Origin: Prevotella sp. | Lineage (GTDB): Bacteria; Bacteroidota; Bacteroidia; Bacteroidales; Bacteroidaceae | Length of the DNA: 64,000 bases | Assembly: GCA_017618275.1 (NCBI GenBank) | Contig: JAFZUS010000004.1 | Span: 62,001-126,000 of the forward strand | Direction of reading: 5' to 3' | In this document: positions 38,334-47,075 of the stretch, one piece after another | How positions within the stretch are numbered: position 1 is the stretch's first letter | Layout of the letters: every line of letters begins with the position of its first letter | Program-made: the position numbers and the translations under genes | The notes under the pieces: generated by a model | Databases searched by the model: none | Told to the model about the DNA's origin: nothing | The model's input: only the letters and a program-made list of their open reading frames with translations

Positions 38334-40979
38334 TTATTTGGATGCTCCGACGATATCTTTTAAAGCGGAACCGAAGATAATATACTGTGTGTTGCCGGCG
38401 ATGGTGCCTTCATTCTGTCCCCAGAGGAAGGGCCAGTCGTCGTAGTTCTCGAAGTGGTCCGGTTTGCGGAAGAGCAGACCTGGTGCCACATTGCCAGGGA
38501 TGGCGGAGAAATCAGCGCGGTTGTTGCCGTAGAACACCTGCTTGGGACGGGTGGCACCCACGACGGCTACAAAGGAGTAGTTGTGATAGGGGTGGCAACC
38601 ATAGAGCCAGTTGGACACGCGGTAGACCTCATCCTTGCTCACAATATCGGGGAAATAGATGTGGGCGTAGTTCACGGTGATGCCAAAGTTCAATACGGCA
38701 TTGACACCTGCCCAGTTGCCCAGTCCGATGGGAACACCATAGGGATTCTGTTGGTCGAAGCCCTTGATATAGGCCTCGTATTTCTCCACGTATGGACGGA
38801 GTTTTTGTTTATAGGTCTCATCCATGTAAGGCACGGCGTCGAGGGCTGTCTGCATGGTGCTTGACACGTTGCGATCAAGGGCAGGCCATATCTGCTGCTC
38901 GTAGTTGTCACGATACTGCTGTTCCTTGGTGGCAGCGTACAGTTGGAGATTGGTTGCCAGATCACCACGATTGTTTCGGGTACGGGGCTGACGACGGCGG
39001 TTGGTAGAACCATTGCTGTTGCCATCACCAGTACCGGTGAGCCAGTTCGCATCTGCCTCAGCCTGGGCATCGAAGCGCTGGTTGCGCTGGGCCATCAGTT
39101 CGGTAGCCTCCTGCATCAGTCGCTTCGACTGGGTGAGAGCACGCTGGGCCAGATCGTCGTTATAGCCTGTGAGTGCACGAGAGGCAGCAGCGAACATTGT
39201 GGCTGCCTGGAAGTCGAGACTGGGGTTACGGGTGGTGAAGGCCCACATGTCGTCGGGTGTACCGCTGCGCTTGCCGTCGGCAGATACCTCGTAGGGCTTC
39301 AGACTTGGGTCATAATGCAGACCGTCGGTGATGCTGGCTGCATCGCCAAGATGGTGGTAGTTGTCGAGGATGGAGTTGGAGAGGGTAGAGGCCATGTGTC
39401 CGATCTGCTCGGCTTGAGCCACGAGGTTCAGCGTACCGTGTTCGATAAACTGCAGGATGTCAGGTGTGCCGTCTGGACGGTGCAGATCCACGTAGCGCTG
39501 TTTCTGACTGACGAACGTCTCATCGCGCTGGGGCTTGAAGAGTTCCCAGGTGCGGATGAAGTTCTGTACGACGTTGATGTTCGAGCCCGTCTCGATATCG
39601 AAGTCGCCAGCATCGAAGAAACCGCCGATGTTCAGGCCGGGGATGAGTTCGTATGGTTTGTATTTCGTGTCGGTGGTCTGTCCTTGTGAGTGCAGGTCGA
39701 AGTGGTCGCTGGGCGGTGCCTGCAGGTAGCCCTCCTTGAAGGGTTCACCGTGCCAGGTGCGATAGCCCTCGTTGACGTACATGTGGTTCATGTGGATAGG
39801 CACCCATACATCGGTGGTGGCATCTGTGATCTTGTCGTAGACATGTTCGTCAATGAGGAAATCGTTTGTCTTGGTATTGCCATACTGGATATAGTAGACA
39901 CCCAGCTGTTTCACGGAAGAGAAGTCGAACTTTACATAATTGTACTTGAAGTATGGTCCCCACGACTGGAGATTGCCCTTATATGCCTCCGTTGTCGTAC
40001 CGTCAGTATTGATACGCATCAGAGTGGCAGTCGCCAACGGTTTGTCAGTTTTGTCGAGTTCGATGACGGCTACCTTCGGCTGTTCGGGAATATAACCCAC
40101 CTGTGAGAACCCGATGTTCGGCTCGCGGATCCAGTTGGGAATAGCGTGGGGCTCTACGGTCCAGGTGATGACCTTACCCGTCTTTCCTGTGGGTAGTATA
40201 CTGCGTAGCACAAACCAGCCGTTCTGTGCCAACATTCTTCCATCGAAGAGTTTCAGTTCTGCATCCTCACTGCTGATGCGGATCATGCGCTCTGGACTGT
40301 CGGAAGCCATGATGATACTATGGCCTGTCTCGATGGGCAGCGGATCAATGAAACGACCTGTACCCCTGTCGTCATAGGTCTTAAAGCCTTTGAACTGACG
40401 GGGCTTCTCGCTGTTGGGACGGGTGATGGTCTGACTGGTGGCATAACGAGGCAGACGACCCAATCGACCGTCCATCACAAAAGTCTTCAACCAGTACTGC
40501 GACGGCAGGAACTCAATGTTAAAGCCTGCCTCGCCAGCCAACTTCTCTGGCACGGGCTTGTCCAAATAGACGGCAATCTCTACGGCCTTGCCCTTGGCAG
40601 TTACCACAACTCGACTGTCAAAGTCCTCATTGAAACCCGCCACTGCGCCGCCAAGGGCGCTTGCTTCGTAACGCATCGACACCTCGATGCTGCCGTTCTC
40701 ACGATCCACCTTGCGGTTGGTCATCTTCGGCACCAGGTCCCACTGTTCCGGGGTGTTGTTCAGGCGGACGGCTCCGCCCTGCACGGTACGTACGCCGTGA
40801 TGAATGATTTCAATGCCTGAGTTCTTCTCATCGTTGAAACCGCCGTTAAAACTGTTGCTGAATACCAGCACATTCACGCCCTGGCGCTCGAAGTACTCCA
40901 GGTCATTGAGTTTCAAATCCTGTGCCGATGCCCCAGCGAAGAAGGACGTGGTGATAATAACTGATAATAGTCTTTTCAT
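38334..40979 (-). CDS. Secreted GH9 cellulase (endoglucanase) with extra N-terminal domain
   Basis: Cleaves beta-1,4-glucan by inversion. It is 881 residues from the ATG at 40979, which begins a signal peptide (MKRLLSVIITTSFFAGASAQ). An N-terminal beta-rich domain of about 250 residues is of no type I can name (FERQGVNVLVFSNSFNGG). A CelD_N Ig-like domain follows (about 289-380: IGFSQVGYIPEQPKVAVIEL). The (alpha/alpha)6 catalytic domain has catalytic aspartates in GGFFDAGDFD (452-461), the conserved HPYHNYSFV region and the proton-donor region GQNEGTIAGNTQYI. A Gly/Asn/Arg-rich insert (GDGNSNGSTNRRRQPRTRNN) interrupts the catalytic domain and is probably a surface loop. It lies between the LytTR regulator and the HAMP protein in the operon. 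Confidence 0.92.
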   Translation of the reverse strand: MKRLLSVIITTSFFAGASAQDLKLNDLEYFERQGVNVLVFSNSFNGGFNDEKNSGIEIIHHGVRTVQGGAVRLNNTPEQWDLVPKMTNRKVDRENGSIEVSMRYEASALGGAVAGFNEDFDSRVVVTAKGKAVEIAVYLDKPVPEKLAGEAGFNIEFLPSQYWLKTFVMDGRLGRLPRYATSQTITRPNSEKPRQFKGFKTYDDRGTGRFIDPLPIETGHSIIMASDSPERMIRISSEDAELKLFDGRMLAQNGWFVLRSILPTGKTGKVITWTVEPHAIPNWIREPNIGFSQVGYIPEQPKVAVIELDKTDKPLATATLMRINTDGTTTEAYKGNLQSWGPYFKYNYVKFDFSSVKQLGVYYIQYGNTKTNDFLIDEHVYDKITDATTDVWVPIHMNHMYVNEGYRTWHGEPFKEGYLQAPPSDHFDLHSQGQTTDTKYKPYELIPGLNIGGFFDAGDFDIETGSNINVVQNFIRTWELFKPQRDETFVSQKQRYVDLHRPDGTPDILQFIEHGTLNLVAQAEQIGHMASTLSNSILDNYHHLGDAASITDGLHYDPSLKPYEVSADGKRSGTPDDMWAFTTRNPSLDFQAATMFAAASRALTGYNDDLAQRALTQSKRLMQEATELMAQRNQRFDAQAEADANWLTGTGDGNSNGSTNRRRQPRTRNNRGDLATNLQLYAATKEQQYRDNYEQQIWPALDRNVSSTMQTALDAVPYMDETYKQKLRPYVEKYEAYIKGFDQQNPYGVPIGLGNWAGVNAVLNFGITVNYAHIYFPDIVSKDEVYRVSNWLYGCHPYHNYSFVAVVGATRPKQVFYGNNRADFSAIPGNVAPGLLFRKPDHFENYDDWPFLWGQNEGTIAGNTQYIIFGSALKDIVGASK

Positions 40980-41012
40980 ATTCTCTATTTTTATCATTAT
41001 TTCATTTTTGCA

Positions 41013-41765
41013 TTACCCTTCCGTCATCCACTGCTTGAACTCGGCAGCCCGGTTCTTACTGACAAAGAGACGTTCTGGGGTGTCAATGTTCAGCGTAATC
41101 AATAGGCGGTTGTCGTACCAGACGGTAATCTTCTTGACACTGTCGCGACTGACGGCAAACTGCTTGTTGGCCCGGAAGAACAGATGGGGATCGAGAGTCG
41201 AAAGGATGGCCTCGAGCGATTTTGAATATAGCAGACTGTCACCGTTGTTCAGGTAGACAGTGGTGGCTTTTTCCGTAGAGTAGATATAGGAGATGTCAGT
41301 GACGGCAACGGGAACCAGCATATCCTTATGTGGAATGAGCAGACGGGTCTGCCAACGGGTTTCTGGCTTCAGCGAACCCATGCGGCCAAGATATGCGGTA
41401 AGGTCTATTTTGCTAAGTATGTGGAATTTTTCGATGGCACGTCGCACATCCTTGGCCTTGATGGGTTTCAATAAATATTCGATACTGTTTACGTGGAAGG
41501 CATCGAGAGCATATTCATCGTATGCGGTGGTGAAGACGATAGGAGCCTTAACCTCTATCTGGTTAAAGATGGCGAAGGCAGAGTCATCACTCAGGTGGAT
41601 GTCCATGAAGATGAGGTCTGGCAACTGATGCTCGTTGAGCCAGCGTACTGTCTCAGTCACACTCTCCGTATTGCCTACCACTTCCGTGTCGGGAGCCACC
41701 TCTTTGATGATACTCAAGAGATTCTCGTAACTTGAAGTCTCGTCTTCTACTATCAGTACTTTCAT
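41013..41765 (-). CDS. LytTR-type response regulator
   Basis: A 250-residue two-component regulator. The receiver domain (about 1-120) has the phospho-acceptor Asp55 in FMDIHLSD and the conserved Lys in YLLKPIKAKD. The LytTR DNA-binding domain (about 140-245) includes RLLIPHKDMLVPVAVTDISY, then STEKATTVYLNNG, FFRANKQFAVSRDSV and VWYDNRLLITL. The gene lies 18 bases after the LytS-type kinase and 33 bases before GH9, so it most likely controls this operon. Its DNA target could be repeats upstream of its own promoter, but I see no clear paired motif. Confidence 0.95.
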   Translation of the reverse strand: MKVLIVEDETSSYENLLSIIKEVAPDTEVVGNTESVTETVRWLNEHQLPDLIFMDIHLSDDSAFAIFNQIEVKAPIVFTTAYDEYALDAFHVNSIEYLLKPIKAKDVRRAIEKFHILSKIDLTAYLGRMGSLKPETRWQTRLLIPHKDMLVPVAVTDISYIYSTEKATTVYLNNGDSLLYSKSLEAILSTLDPHLFFRANKQFAVSRDSVKKITVWYDNRLLITLNIDTPERLFVSKNRAAEFKQWMTEG

Positions 41766-41783
41766 CTTTACAATTATATCTTT

Positions 41784-42803
41784 CTAATTCTTCATCGGAA
41801 TATACACGGTGAAACGATTGCCGTTATTCTCAACCCTCAACTCGCGCCCTGACATCAGGCGCAGACGGTTGGCTAGGTTTTTCAGACCGATTCCATTGGT
41901 CACTGGCTGTTGCTGTTTAGGATAGATGGGGTTGCTGACAACAAGTTCCCCGTGCTCGTTGATGCCTATGGAAACCTTCATGGAATGGGCAGAGTCAATA
42001 CAATTATGTACGATGACATTTTCAATGATCGGCAACAGGGTGAGCACAGGGAGCATATAATTAGTTTTCTGTTGGTTATCTATTTGTATATCGAATGTCA
42101 ACTTACCGGCATAGCGTACCTCGAGCACATAGCGGAACGATTCTGTGAAGGCCAGTTCCTCGTTCAGGGGCACCATCCCCTTGTTACTGCTCTGCAGGGT
42201 GTAGCGGAACACGTCCGACAGTTCTTCGATGTAATCCAGGGTGCGTTTGTTGTCACCACTCCTTACCAGTGAGGATATGCCGCTCAGTGAGTTGAAGAAG
42301 AAGTGGGGATTGATCTGCCCTGCTAATGCCGCATACTGGCTCTGCAGGTTTTCTGCACGCAACTGCTCTACCTCTGTTGCCATGCGGGTTTGTTCTTCTT
42401 TCAGCACCGAGATGTGACCAGTCGTGGCACCGAGTCCGTAAAGGGCAACAAACTTCAAAATGAGCGTAGTGCCGATTCTGTCGTATACACCGTAATCCGA
42501 TAGCGAGTCACTGATAAGCGCAAACAGACCGTAAGTCACCACTGATGCACCGAGTCCGTAGACCAACCGTTTCCCTAAACTCCATGCCTTAACCGTGTTC
42601 AGGCGATAAATCAGTATGAAGAACAGAAAGAAATAGCAGAAACGGAATACATGGAAACTCCAGTACAGCCAGAGATGCTCTTGCACGCAGGGCCATTCCA
42701 TGTGCCACGGGATGTAGACCAGATTCGGATAGACCATAATCAGTGCCCCGATGATGCCGAGCCACACGTATCGTTTCGATATTATTTCTAAGTCCTTCTG
42801 CAT
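41784..42803 (-). CDS. LytS/AgrC-like sensor histidine kinase
   Basis: A 339-residue kinase with four predicted membrane helices in the first 130 residues and no large periplasmic domain. The His_kinase domain has His167 in AGQINPHFFFNSLSGISSLV. A coiled segment precedes it (EEQTRMATEVEQLRAENLQ). The HATPase domain has its N box at VLTLLPIIENVIVHNC and a short G box in TNGIGLKNLANRLRL. The typical partner is a LytTR regulator, present 18 bases downstream. It is the first gene of the nine-gene operon. Confidence 0.94.
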   Translation of the reverse strand: MQKDLEIISKRYVWLGIIGALIMVYPNLVYIPWHMEWPCVQEHLWLYWSFHVFRFCYFFLFFILIYRLNTVKAWSLGKRLVYGLGASVVTYGLFALISDSLSDYGVYDRIGTTLILKFVALYGLGATTGHISVLKEEQTRMATEVEQLRAENLQSQYAALAGQINPHFFFNSLSGISSLVRSGDNKRTLDYIEELSDVFRYTLQSSNKGMVPLNEELAFTESFRYVLEVRYAGKLTFDIQIDNQQKTNYMLPVLTLLPIIENVIVHNCIDSAHSMKVSIGINEHGELVVSNPIYPKQQQPVTNGIGLKNLANRLRLMSGRELRVENNGNRFTVYIPMKN

Positions 42804-42824
42804 ACGATTATCTTAAAAAACACT

Positions 42825-42833
42825 GCAAAGTTA
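42825..42833 (-). promoter_or_regulatory. Predicted -7 box for the nine-gene glycan operon
   Basis: The minus strand reads TAACTTTGC, an exact match, 21 bases upstream of the kinase ATG at 42803. A second near-match, TATATTTTGC, lies just upstream. No convincing TTTG -33 box is present. Confidence 0.55.
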
Positions 42834-42916
42834 CGCAAAATATACGTGAAAAACTTGAAGTCTTAGCGTAAAAACGAAAAAGAAAGGCGTAAAGAGGAAT
42901 CGCGAGAGTATATGAT

Positions 42917-43921
42917 TTACTCATCCATCGGATAGCGTACACCCCATTTCTGGCGCAGACTGTCCATGAGTTGCATGATGTAGAGGGTCTCCTCATGTGG
43001 CATCTCACGGGGTTCCAAGATGCCGTCGATGAGTGCCTGCCTACAGGCCAGGAACTGATATTCGTAGCCTGTGATCTGTTGGGGCACGTGGATGGTTTCA
43101 ATATAGGTACGGTCTGGCCCGTTGACGGTAATCTGCTGAGGATTGTTGATATTGTCGATAATCAGGTTACCTTCCGTGCCTGCTATCACGCCGATATTGT
43201 CACCCACGCAGGCTGCACTCGACTGGAGGTTGCAGAGCAGACCGTCCTCAAGTACCAGACTGATGGCATTCGTCAGATCCATACCCGTTTTCGACTTCAC
43301 ACACAGACTCTCTATATTAATAATGTTCGCGGAGAAGAACATCCTGACGAAGTTGAGGACATAGACACCTAAGTCGAGCAGAGCCCCGCCACAGAGGTCG
43401 GGACGCATGATGCGTGGTTTGTCGCCCATGGAGTAACCCAAGGTGGCTGTGAGCAGACGAGGCGTTCCGATTTGTCCCTTATTAATAAGTTCCCGTACCA
43501 TATTCACTACAGGCTGGTAGCGCGTCCATATAGCCTCTGCCAGAAAGACTTTCCGTTCGTGGGCCAGGTCGATGATCTCCTTCGCCTGTCTGGCATTTGC
43601 CATGAAAGCCTTCTCTACCAGACAAGGCTTGTCAGCCAACAATGCCTCCTTGGTCACATCGTAGTGATGCGAGTGGGGTGTACCGATATAGACGAGATCC
43701 ACCTCAGGGTCGGCTATCAGTTCTGTGTAGGAACCGTATGCCTTCCGAATATTCCACTTGGCGGCAAAAGCATCCGCCGTTTCCTGTGAGCGGGAGCCTA
43801 CAGCGTAGGCCTCGCACTCTGTCAGACCATTGAGGGTGATGGCTGCCTTCTCTGCAATCCACCCCGTACCGATGATACCGACGCGTAAAACATCATTTTC
43901 CATATGAATCGATTTTGCCAT
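42917..43921 (-). CDS. Gfo/Idh/MocA family oxidoreductase
   Basis: A 334-residue NAD(P)-dependent sugar or cyclitol dehydrogenase. The N-terminal Rossmann fold has VGIIGTGWIAEKAA and, further on, VDLVYIGTPHSHHYDV and LVEKAFMANARQAKEI, the EKP-type catalytic region with EKA here. The C-terminal alpha/beta domain has the conserved AEAIWTRYQPVV and LCGGALLDLGVYVLNFVRMF, typical of the family. Substrate is not predictable. ATG at 43903 (MENDVL) is an equally possible start. It has its own promoter and lies 113 bases upstream of the LytS-type gene. That gap holds the lytS-type promoter and A-rich DNA, with no clear terminator. Confidence 0.92.
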   Translation of the reverse strand: MAKSIHMENDVLRVGIIGTGWIAEKAAITLNGLTECEAYAVGSRSQETADAFAAKWNIRKAYGSYTELIADPEVDLVYIGTPHSHHYDVTKEALLADKPCLVEKAFMANARQAKEIIDLAHERKVFLAEAIWTRYQPVVNMVRELINKGQIGTPRLLTATLGYSMGDKPRIMRPDLCGGALLDLGVYVLNFVRMFFSANIINIESLCVKSKTGMDLTNAISLVLEDGLLCNLQSSAACVGDNIGVIAGTEGNLIIDNINNPQQITVNGPDRTYIETIHVPQQITGYEYQFLACRQALIDGILEPREMPHEETLYIMQLMDSLRQKWGVRYPMDE

Positions 43922-43940
43922 AGTTATTCATCTTTTGTGT

Positions 43941-43949
43941 GCAAAGATA
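43941..43949 (-). promoter_or_regulatory. Predicted -7 box for the Gfo/Idh gene
   Basis: The minus strand reads TATCTTTGC, an exact match, 20 bases upstream of the ATG at 43921. TTG about 22 bases further upstream is a possible -33 box. Confidence 0.6.
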
Positions 43950-43998
43950 CACATTATTTTTGGAAATACTGCAACGAAAACGTAATTTTTTCTGTCTT

Positions 43999-44034
43999 TT
44001 TGTCGTTAATTTGAAAGATTTGTTGTACTTTTGC
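43999..44034 (+). promoter_or_regulatory. Predicted promoter for the porin-symporter pair
   Basis: TTTG at 43999-44002 and TACTTTTGC at 44026-44034, 23 bases apart. The leader to the ATG at 44076 is about 35 bases. Confidence 0.55.
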
Positions 44035-44075
44035 ACCCGCATGAACTAAACAACCAATTGTAAACAAATGAAAAG

Positions 44076-45164
44076 ATGAGAAAACAAAGTTTCATGTGGC
44101 GGACACTGGCAGTGGCACTGGCAGTGTTCAGCAGTGTTGCAGCAATGGGGCAACAGAAGAAAGATGGTGAAATCGATTGGATGAAGGATTTCACGAGTCG
44201 TATCACTCTTAACGGTTATGCTCAGGGAGGCTGGTCGTATCAGGATCCCAACGGAAAGGCAACCAACAGTTACAACCTTAAACGCACCCTGCTTTGGGGA
44301 AAGGCACGCATCACAGACCGATGGTCGTTTATGTTTATGCACGACTTCTCAAGTGTCGTACAAGAGTTCTACACCGACTACCGTATTACCAAAAACAATG
44401 CACTGACCGTCCGCCTCGGACAGTTTAAGCACTCCTACACGATGGAGAACCCGCTTTCTCCCACGATGCTCGAACTGATTGATGTCTATTCGCAGGCCGT
44501 GCTCTATCTGGCTGGCGAGGGTCCCGACCCGTTGCATGGCGTGAACTACGGACGTGACATGGGTCTCGAGGTCTATGGCGACCTGGCCAATGGACTCTTC
44601 CGTTACAATCTTGCCCTGATGAGCGGACAGGGTATCAACCGCAAGGACCTCAATAATCAGAAAGACTTCATCGCCAAACTCGAGGTGAAGCCCTTCGACG
44701 GCTTCCGCGTGGTGGCTTCAGGTTATCTTGGTACAGGCTGTGCTGTGGGTACGGCTGCCTGGAACCCTGATATCAATGTAGGCGACAACTATAAGCGCAA
44801 CCGCTACAGCGTGGGTGCGGAGTATAAGACAGCCCCCTATACGGGTAGCAAATACAAGGAAGCCCGTCCTGCCAGTGTCCGTGCCGAATGGCTCGGTGGT
44901 GAGGATGGCGAGGTGGGTTCTCGTGGCGGTTATGTCACGACGTGCATCCCTGTAGTGGATGCCCTCGACGTGGTGGCTTCTGGTGAGACCTACGACAGGA
45001 ATACGAAGGTGGATGGTTGGGATCAGACCAACCTGACCCTCGGTGTGCAGTATTGGTTCTATAAGAAGTGCCGTGTGCAGTTGCAGTACACCCGTTGTCT
45101 CCTTGGCGAGAACCTCGGTAAGGACTACAACTGGCTCCAGGCCCAAGTTCAGGTAGCATTTTAA
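44076..45164 (+). CDS. Porin, phosphate-selective O/P-like outer-membrane barrel
   Basis: A 362-residue outer-membrane barrel with a signal peptide (TLAVALAVFSSVAAMGQ). The mature part has alternating strands typical of OprO/OprP-like porins: ITLNGYAQGGWSYQD, RTLLWGKARITDRWSFMFMH, and ALTVRLGQFKHSYTMENPLS, the latter resembling the LGQFK...ENP pattern of the family. It ends with a strand closing in Phe (WLQAQVQVAF), the usual sign for BAM-dependent insertion. A sodium symporter starts 15 bases downstream, so the two probably serve the same substrate, outer then inner membrane. Which substrate is unknown. Confidence 0.87.
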   Translation: MRKQSFMWRTLAVALAVFSSVAAMGQQKKDGEIDWMKDFTSRITLNGYAQGGWSYQDPNGKATNSYNLKRTLLWGKARITDRWSFMFMHDFSSVVQEFYTDYRITKNNALTVRLGQFKHSYTMENPLSPTMLELIDVYSQAVLYLAGEGPDPLHGVNYGRDMGLEVYGDLANGLFRYNLALMSGQGINRKDLNNQKDFIAKLEVKPFDGFRVVASGYLGTGCAVGTAAWNPDINVGDNYKRNRYSVGAEYKTAPYTGSKYKEARPASVRAEWLGGEDGEVGSRGGYVTTCIPVVDALDVVASGETYDRNTKVDGWDQTNLTLGVQYWFYKKCRVQLQYTRCLLGENLGKDYNWLQAQVQVAF

Positions 45165-45178
45165 TTAAAAAAGAAAAT

Positions 45179-46702
45179 ATGATTATCAAAGTATTATTGA
45201 CGGTAATTTTCCTGGTCGTGATGATTAGTGTGGGTGTGTACTCACGCAAGCAGGCCAGAAGTGTCGACGGTTTCGTGTTGGGTGGTCGTGCCGTAGGTCC
45301 CTGGCTCACAGCCTTTGCCTTCGGAACCTCCTATTTCTCTGCTGTGGTCTTTGTAGGCTACGCTGGACAGTTCGGATGGAAGTATGGTCTTTCGTCTGCG
45401 TGGATTGGTATTGGCAACGCCATCATCGGTTCTCTCTTGGCGTGGCTCATCTTAGGTCGTCGTACCAAACTGATGACGCAGCATATTGAGTCTCGTACGA
45501 TGCCAGATTTCTTTGGCACCCGTTTCAACGATCAGGGACTGCGTGTGGTGGCTTCTGTCATTGCCTTCGTGTTCCTGATCCCCTATACGGCAGGTGTATA
45601 TAGCGGTATTTCCCGCCTCTTCGAGATGGGCTTCGATATCCCTTACGAGTATTGTGTCATCGTGATGTCCATCCTGACGGCAGTCTATGTCATCATCGGC
45701 GGTTATAAGGCTACGGCGATGAACGACTTCATCCAGGGTATCATCATGCTCTTCGGCATTGTGGCTGTCATCCTCGCCGTGCTGAATGCACAGGGTGGTC
45801 TGGCTGCTGCAGTGGATAAACTGGCAGTGATTCCCTCTGATGCCGATCCTGCCGTGAATGGTGGCTTCGCCTCGTGGTTCGGCCCCGATCCCTGGGGACT
45901 CCTGGGTGTGGTCATCCTGACCTCACTGGGTACGATGGGACTGCCCCAGATGGTGGGTAAGTTCTATTCGATTACCGACGAGAGTGCCATCAAGCGTGGT
46001 ACCGTCATCTCAACCATCTTTGCCTTCATCGTGGCAGGTGGCTGTTATTTCCTCGGAGGTTTCGGACGTCTCTATGACCCGGTGATCAATGAGGCGACGG
46101 GTAAGATAGCCTTCGACTCCATCGTGCCTGCCATGCTGGTCACGCTGCCTGATGTGCTGATTGCCCTCGTGGTGCTGCTGGTGCTGAGTGCATCGATGTC
46201 AACGTTGGCTTCGCTGGTGCTGACTTCCAGTTCTACGATGACCCTCGACCTGATCTATCGCGACAAGAAGTCGTTGCCTGGCGAGGTGGAGGATGGTACC
46301 ATCGATGATATCGTGGCTGAGAAGATCGAGCGTCGTAAGGTGGTGGTGATGCGTGTGCTCATCATGTTCTTCATCGTCATCTCCCTGTTGATAGCCCTGA
46401 ATCCCCCGACATTCATCGCCCAACTGATGGGTATCTCTTGGGGTGCGTTGGCTGGTGCCTTCCTCGCACCGTTCATGCTGGGTCTCTACTGGCGTGGTGT
46501 CACAACGGCTTCCGTCTGGGCTTGTTTCATCTGGGGCGTGGGTCTCACCGTCATCAATATGTTGGCTGGCAACCCCATCAATCCCATCAACTGTGGTGCC
46601 ATCGCTATGGTGGGTGGCTTCCCGGTGGTGTGGATCGTCAGTCTGTTGACGAAGAAACTGCCCAGGCAGACAGTCGACACCATCTTTGAGTGCTACAAGT
46701 AG
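45179..46702 (+). CDS. Sodium:solute symporter family permease
   Basis: A 507-residue inner-membrane protein of the SSS family with about 13 helices. Family signatures are SVDGFVLGGRAVGPWLTAFAF after helix 1, then GTSYFSAVVFVGYAGQFG, a helix 5-6 segment AVYVIIGGYKATAMNDFIQG, and GTMGLPQMVGKFYS. The GGYKA..DFIQ motif is highly conserved in these Na+-coupled carriers. The substrate cannot be read from sequence. It is followed 25 bases after the stop by a strong terminator, making a two-gene operon with the porin. Confidence 0.93.
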   Translation: MIIKVLLTVIFLVVMISVGVYSRKQARSVDGFVLGGRAVGPWLTAFAFGTSYFSAVVFVGYAGQFGWKYGLSSAWIGIGNAIIGSLLAWLILGRRTKLMTQHIESRTMPDFFGTRFNDQGLRVVASVIAFVFLIPYTAGVYSGISRLFEMGFDIPYEYCVIVMSILTAVYVIIGGYKATAMNDFIQGIIMLFGIVAVILAVLNAQGGLAAAVDKLAVIPSDADPAVNGGFASWFGPDPWGLLGVVILTSLGTMGLPQMVGKFYSITDESAIKRGTVISTIFAFIVAGGCYFLGGFGRLYDPVINEATGKIAFDSIVPAMLVTLPDVLIALVVLLVLSASMSTLASLVLTSSSTMTLDLIYRDKKSLPGEVEDGTIDDIVAEKIERRKVVVMRVLIMFFIVISLLIALNPPTFIAQLMGISWGALAGAFLAPFMLGLYWRGVTTASVWACFIWGVGLTVINMLAGNPINPINCGAIAMVGGFPVVWIVSLLTKKLPRQTVDTIFECYK

Positions 46703-46727
46703 TCAGTGAGTCTAAATATCCGTTCAG

Positions 46728-46763
46728 AATTGCATGCGCCGAGTTCGGAGCATGCAATTTTTA
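46728..46763 (+). terminator. Terminator of the porin-symporter operon
   Basis: AATTGCATGC at 46728-46737 pairs perfectly with GCATGCAATT at 46750-46759, and the 12-base loop contains CCGA and TCGG that can extend the stem. TTTT follows. Confidence 0.8.
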
Positions 46764-46973
46764 GGTTACGAGGGTGCCTCTGAGGTCTCAGACGTGCTTC
46801 TGCTTGGTTACAAGGGGGCCTCTGAGGTCTCAGACGTGCTTCTGCGTGGTTACAAAGGTGCCTCCGCGCGCTCGGAGGCTCTTCTGCGAGGCAACAAGGG
46901 TGCCTCCGCGTGCTCCGTGGCTCTTCTGCGAGGCAACGAGGGTACCTCCGCGCGCTCAGCGTCTCTTCTGTGC
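46764..46973. repeat. Minisatellite of five 42-base units
   Basis: Five exact-length units start at 46764, 46806, 46848, 46890 and 46932, each beginning GG(T/C)(T/A)ACNA and containing GCCTC and CTTCTG. Units 1 and 2 share a TCTGAGGTCTCAGA palindrome and unit 3 has CCTCCG paired with CGGAGG. The unit is 14 codons, so frames stay open on both strands across the array, but no gene is called. With the terminator before and a promoter after, this accounts for the 373-base gap 46703-47075. Confidence 0.9.
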
Positions 46974-47009
46974 GTTTCCTCGGACTTTCGCAAAAAAAGG
47001 ACGAAAACA

Positions 47010-47042
47010 TTTGGACGTTTCACAGATTATTCGTATTTTTGC
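47010..47042 (+). promoter_or_regulatory. Predicted promoter of the dockerin-tailed surface protein
   Basis: TTTG at 47010-47013 and TATTTTTGC at 47034-47042, 20 bases apart, are a full match to the Bacteroidetes consensus. The leader is about 28 bases. Confidence 0.7.
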
Positions 47043-47075
47043 GCCATAAAAGCAATCAAATTAAACTAAAAGCGT

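Noticed and set aside
46734-47069. Open frame of 111 codons across the 42-base repeats, with 14-residue periodicity
   Set aside because: The repeat unit is a multiple of three, so frames stay open by construction on both strands. The start lies inside a terminator stem and the frame runs through the promoter of the next gene.
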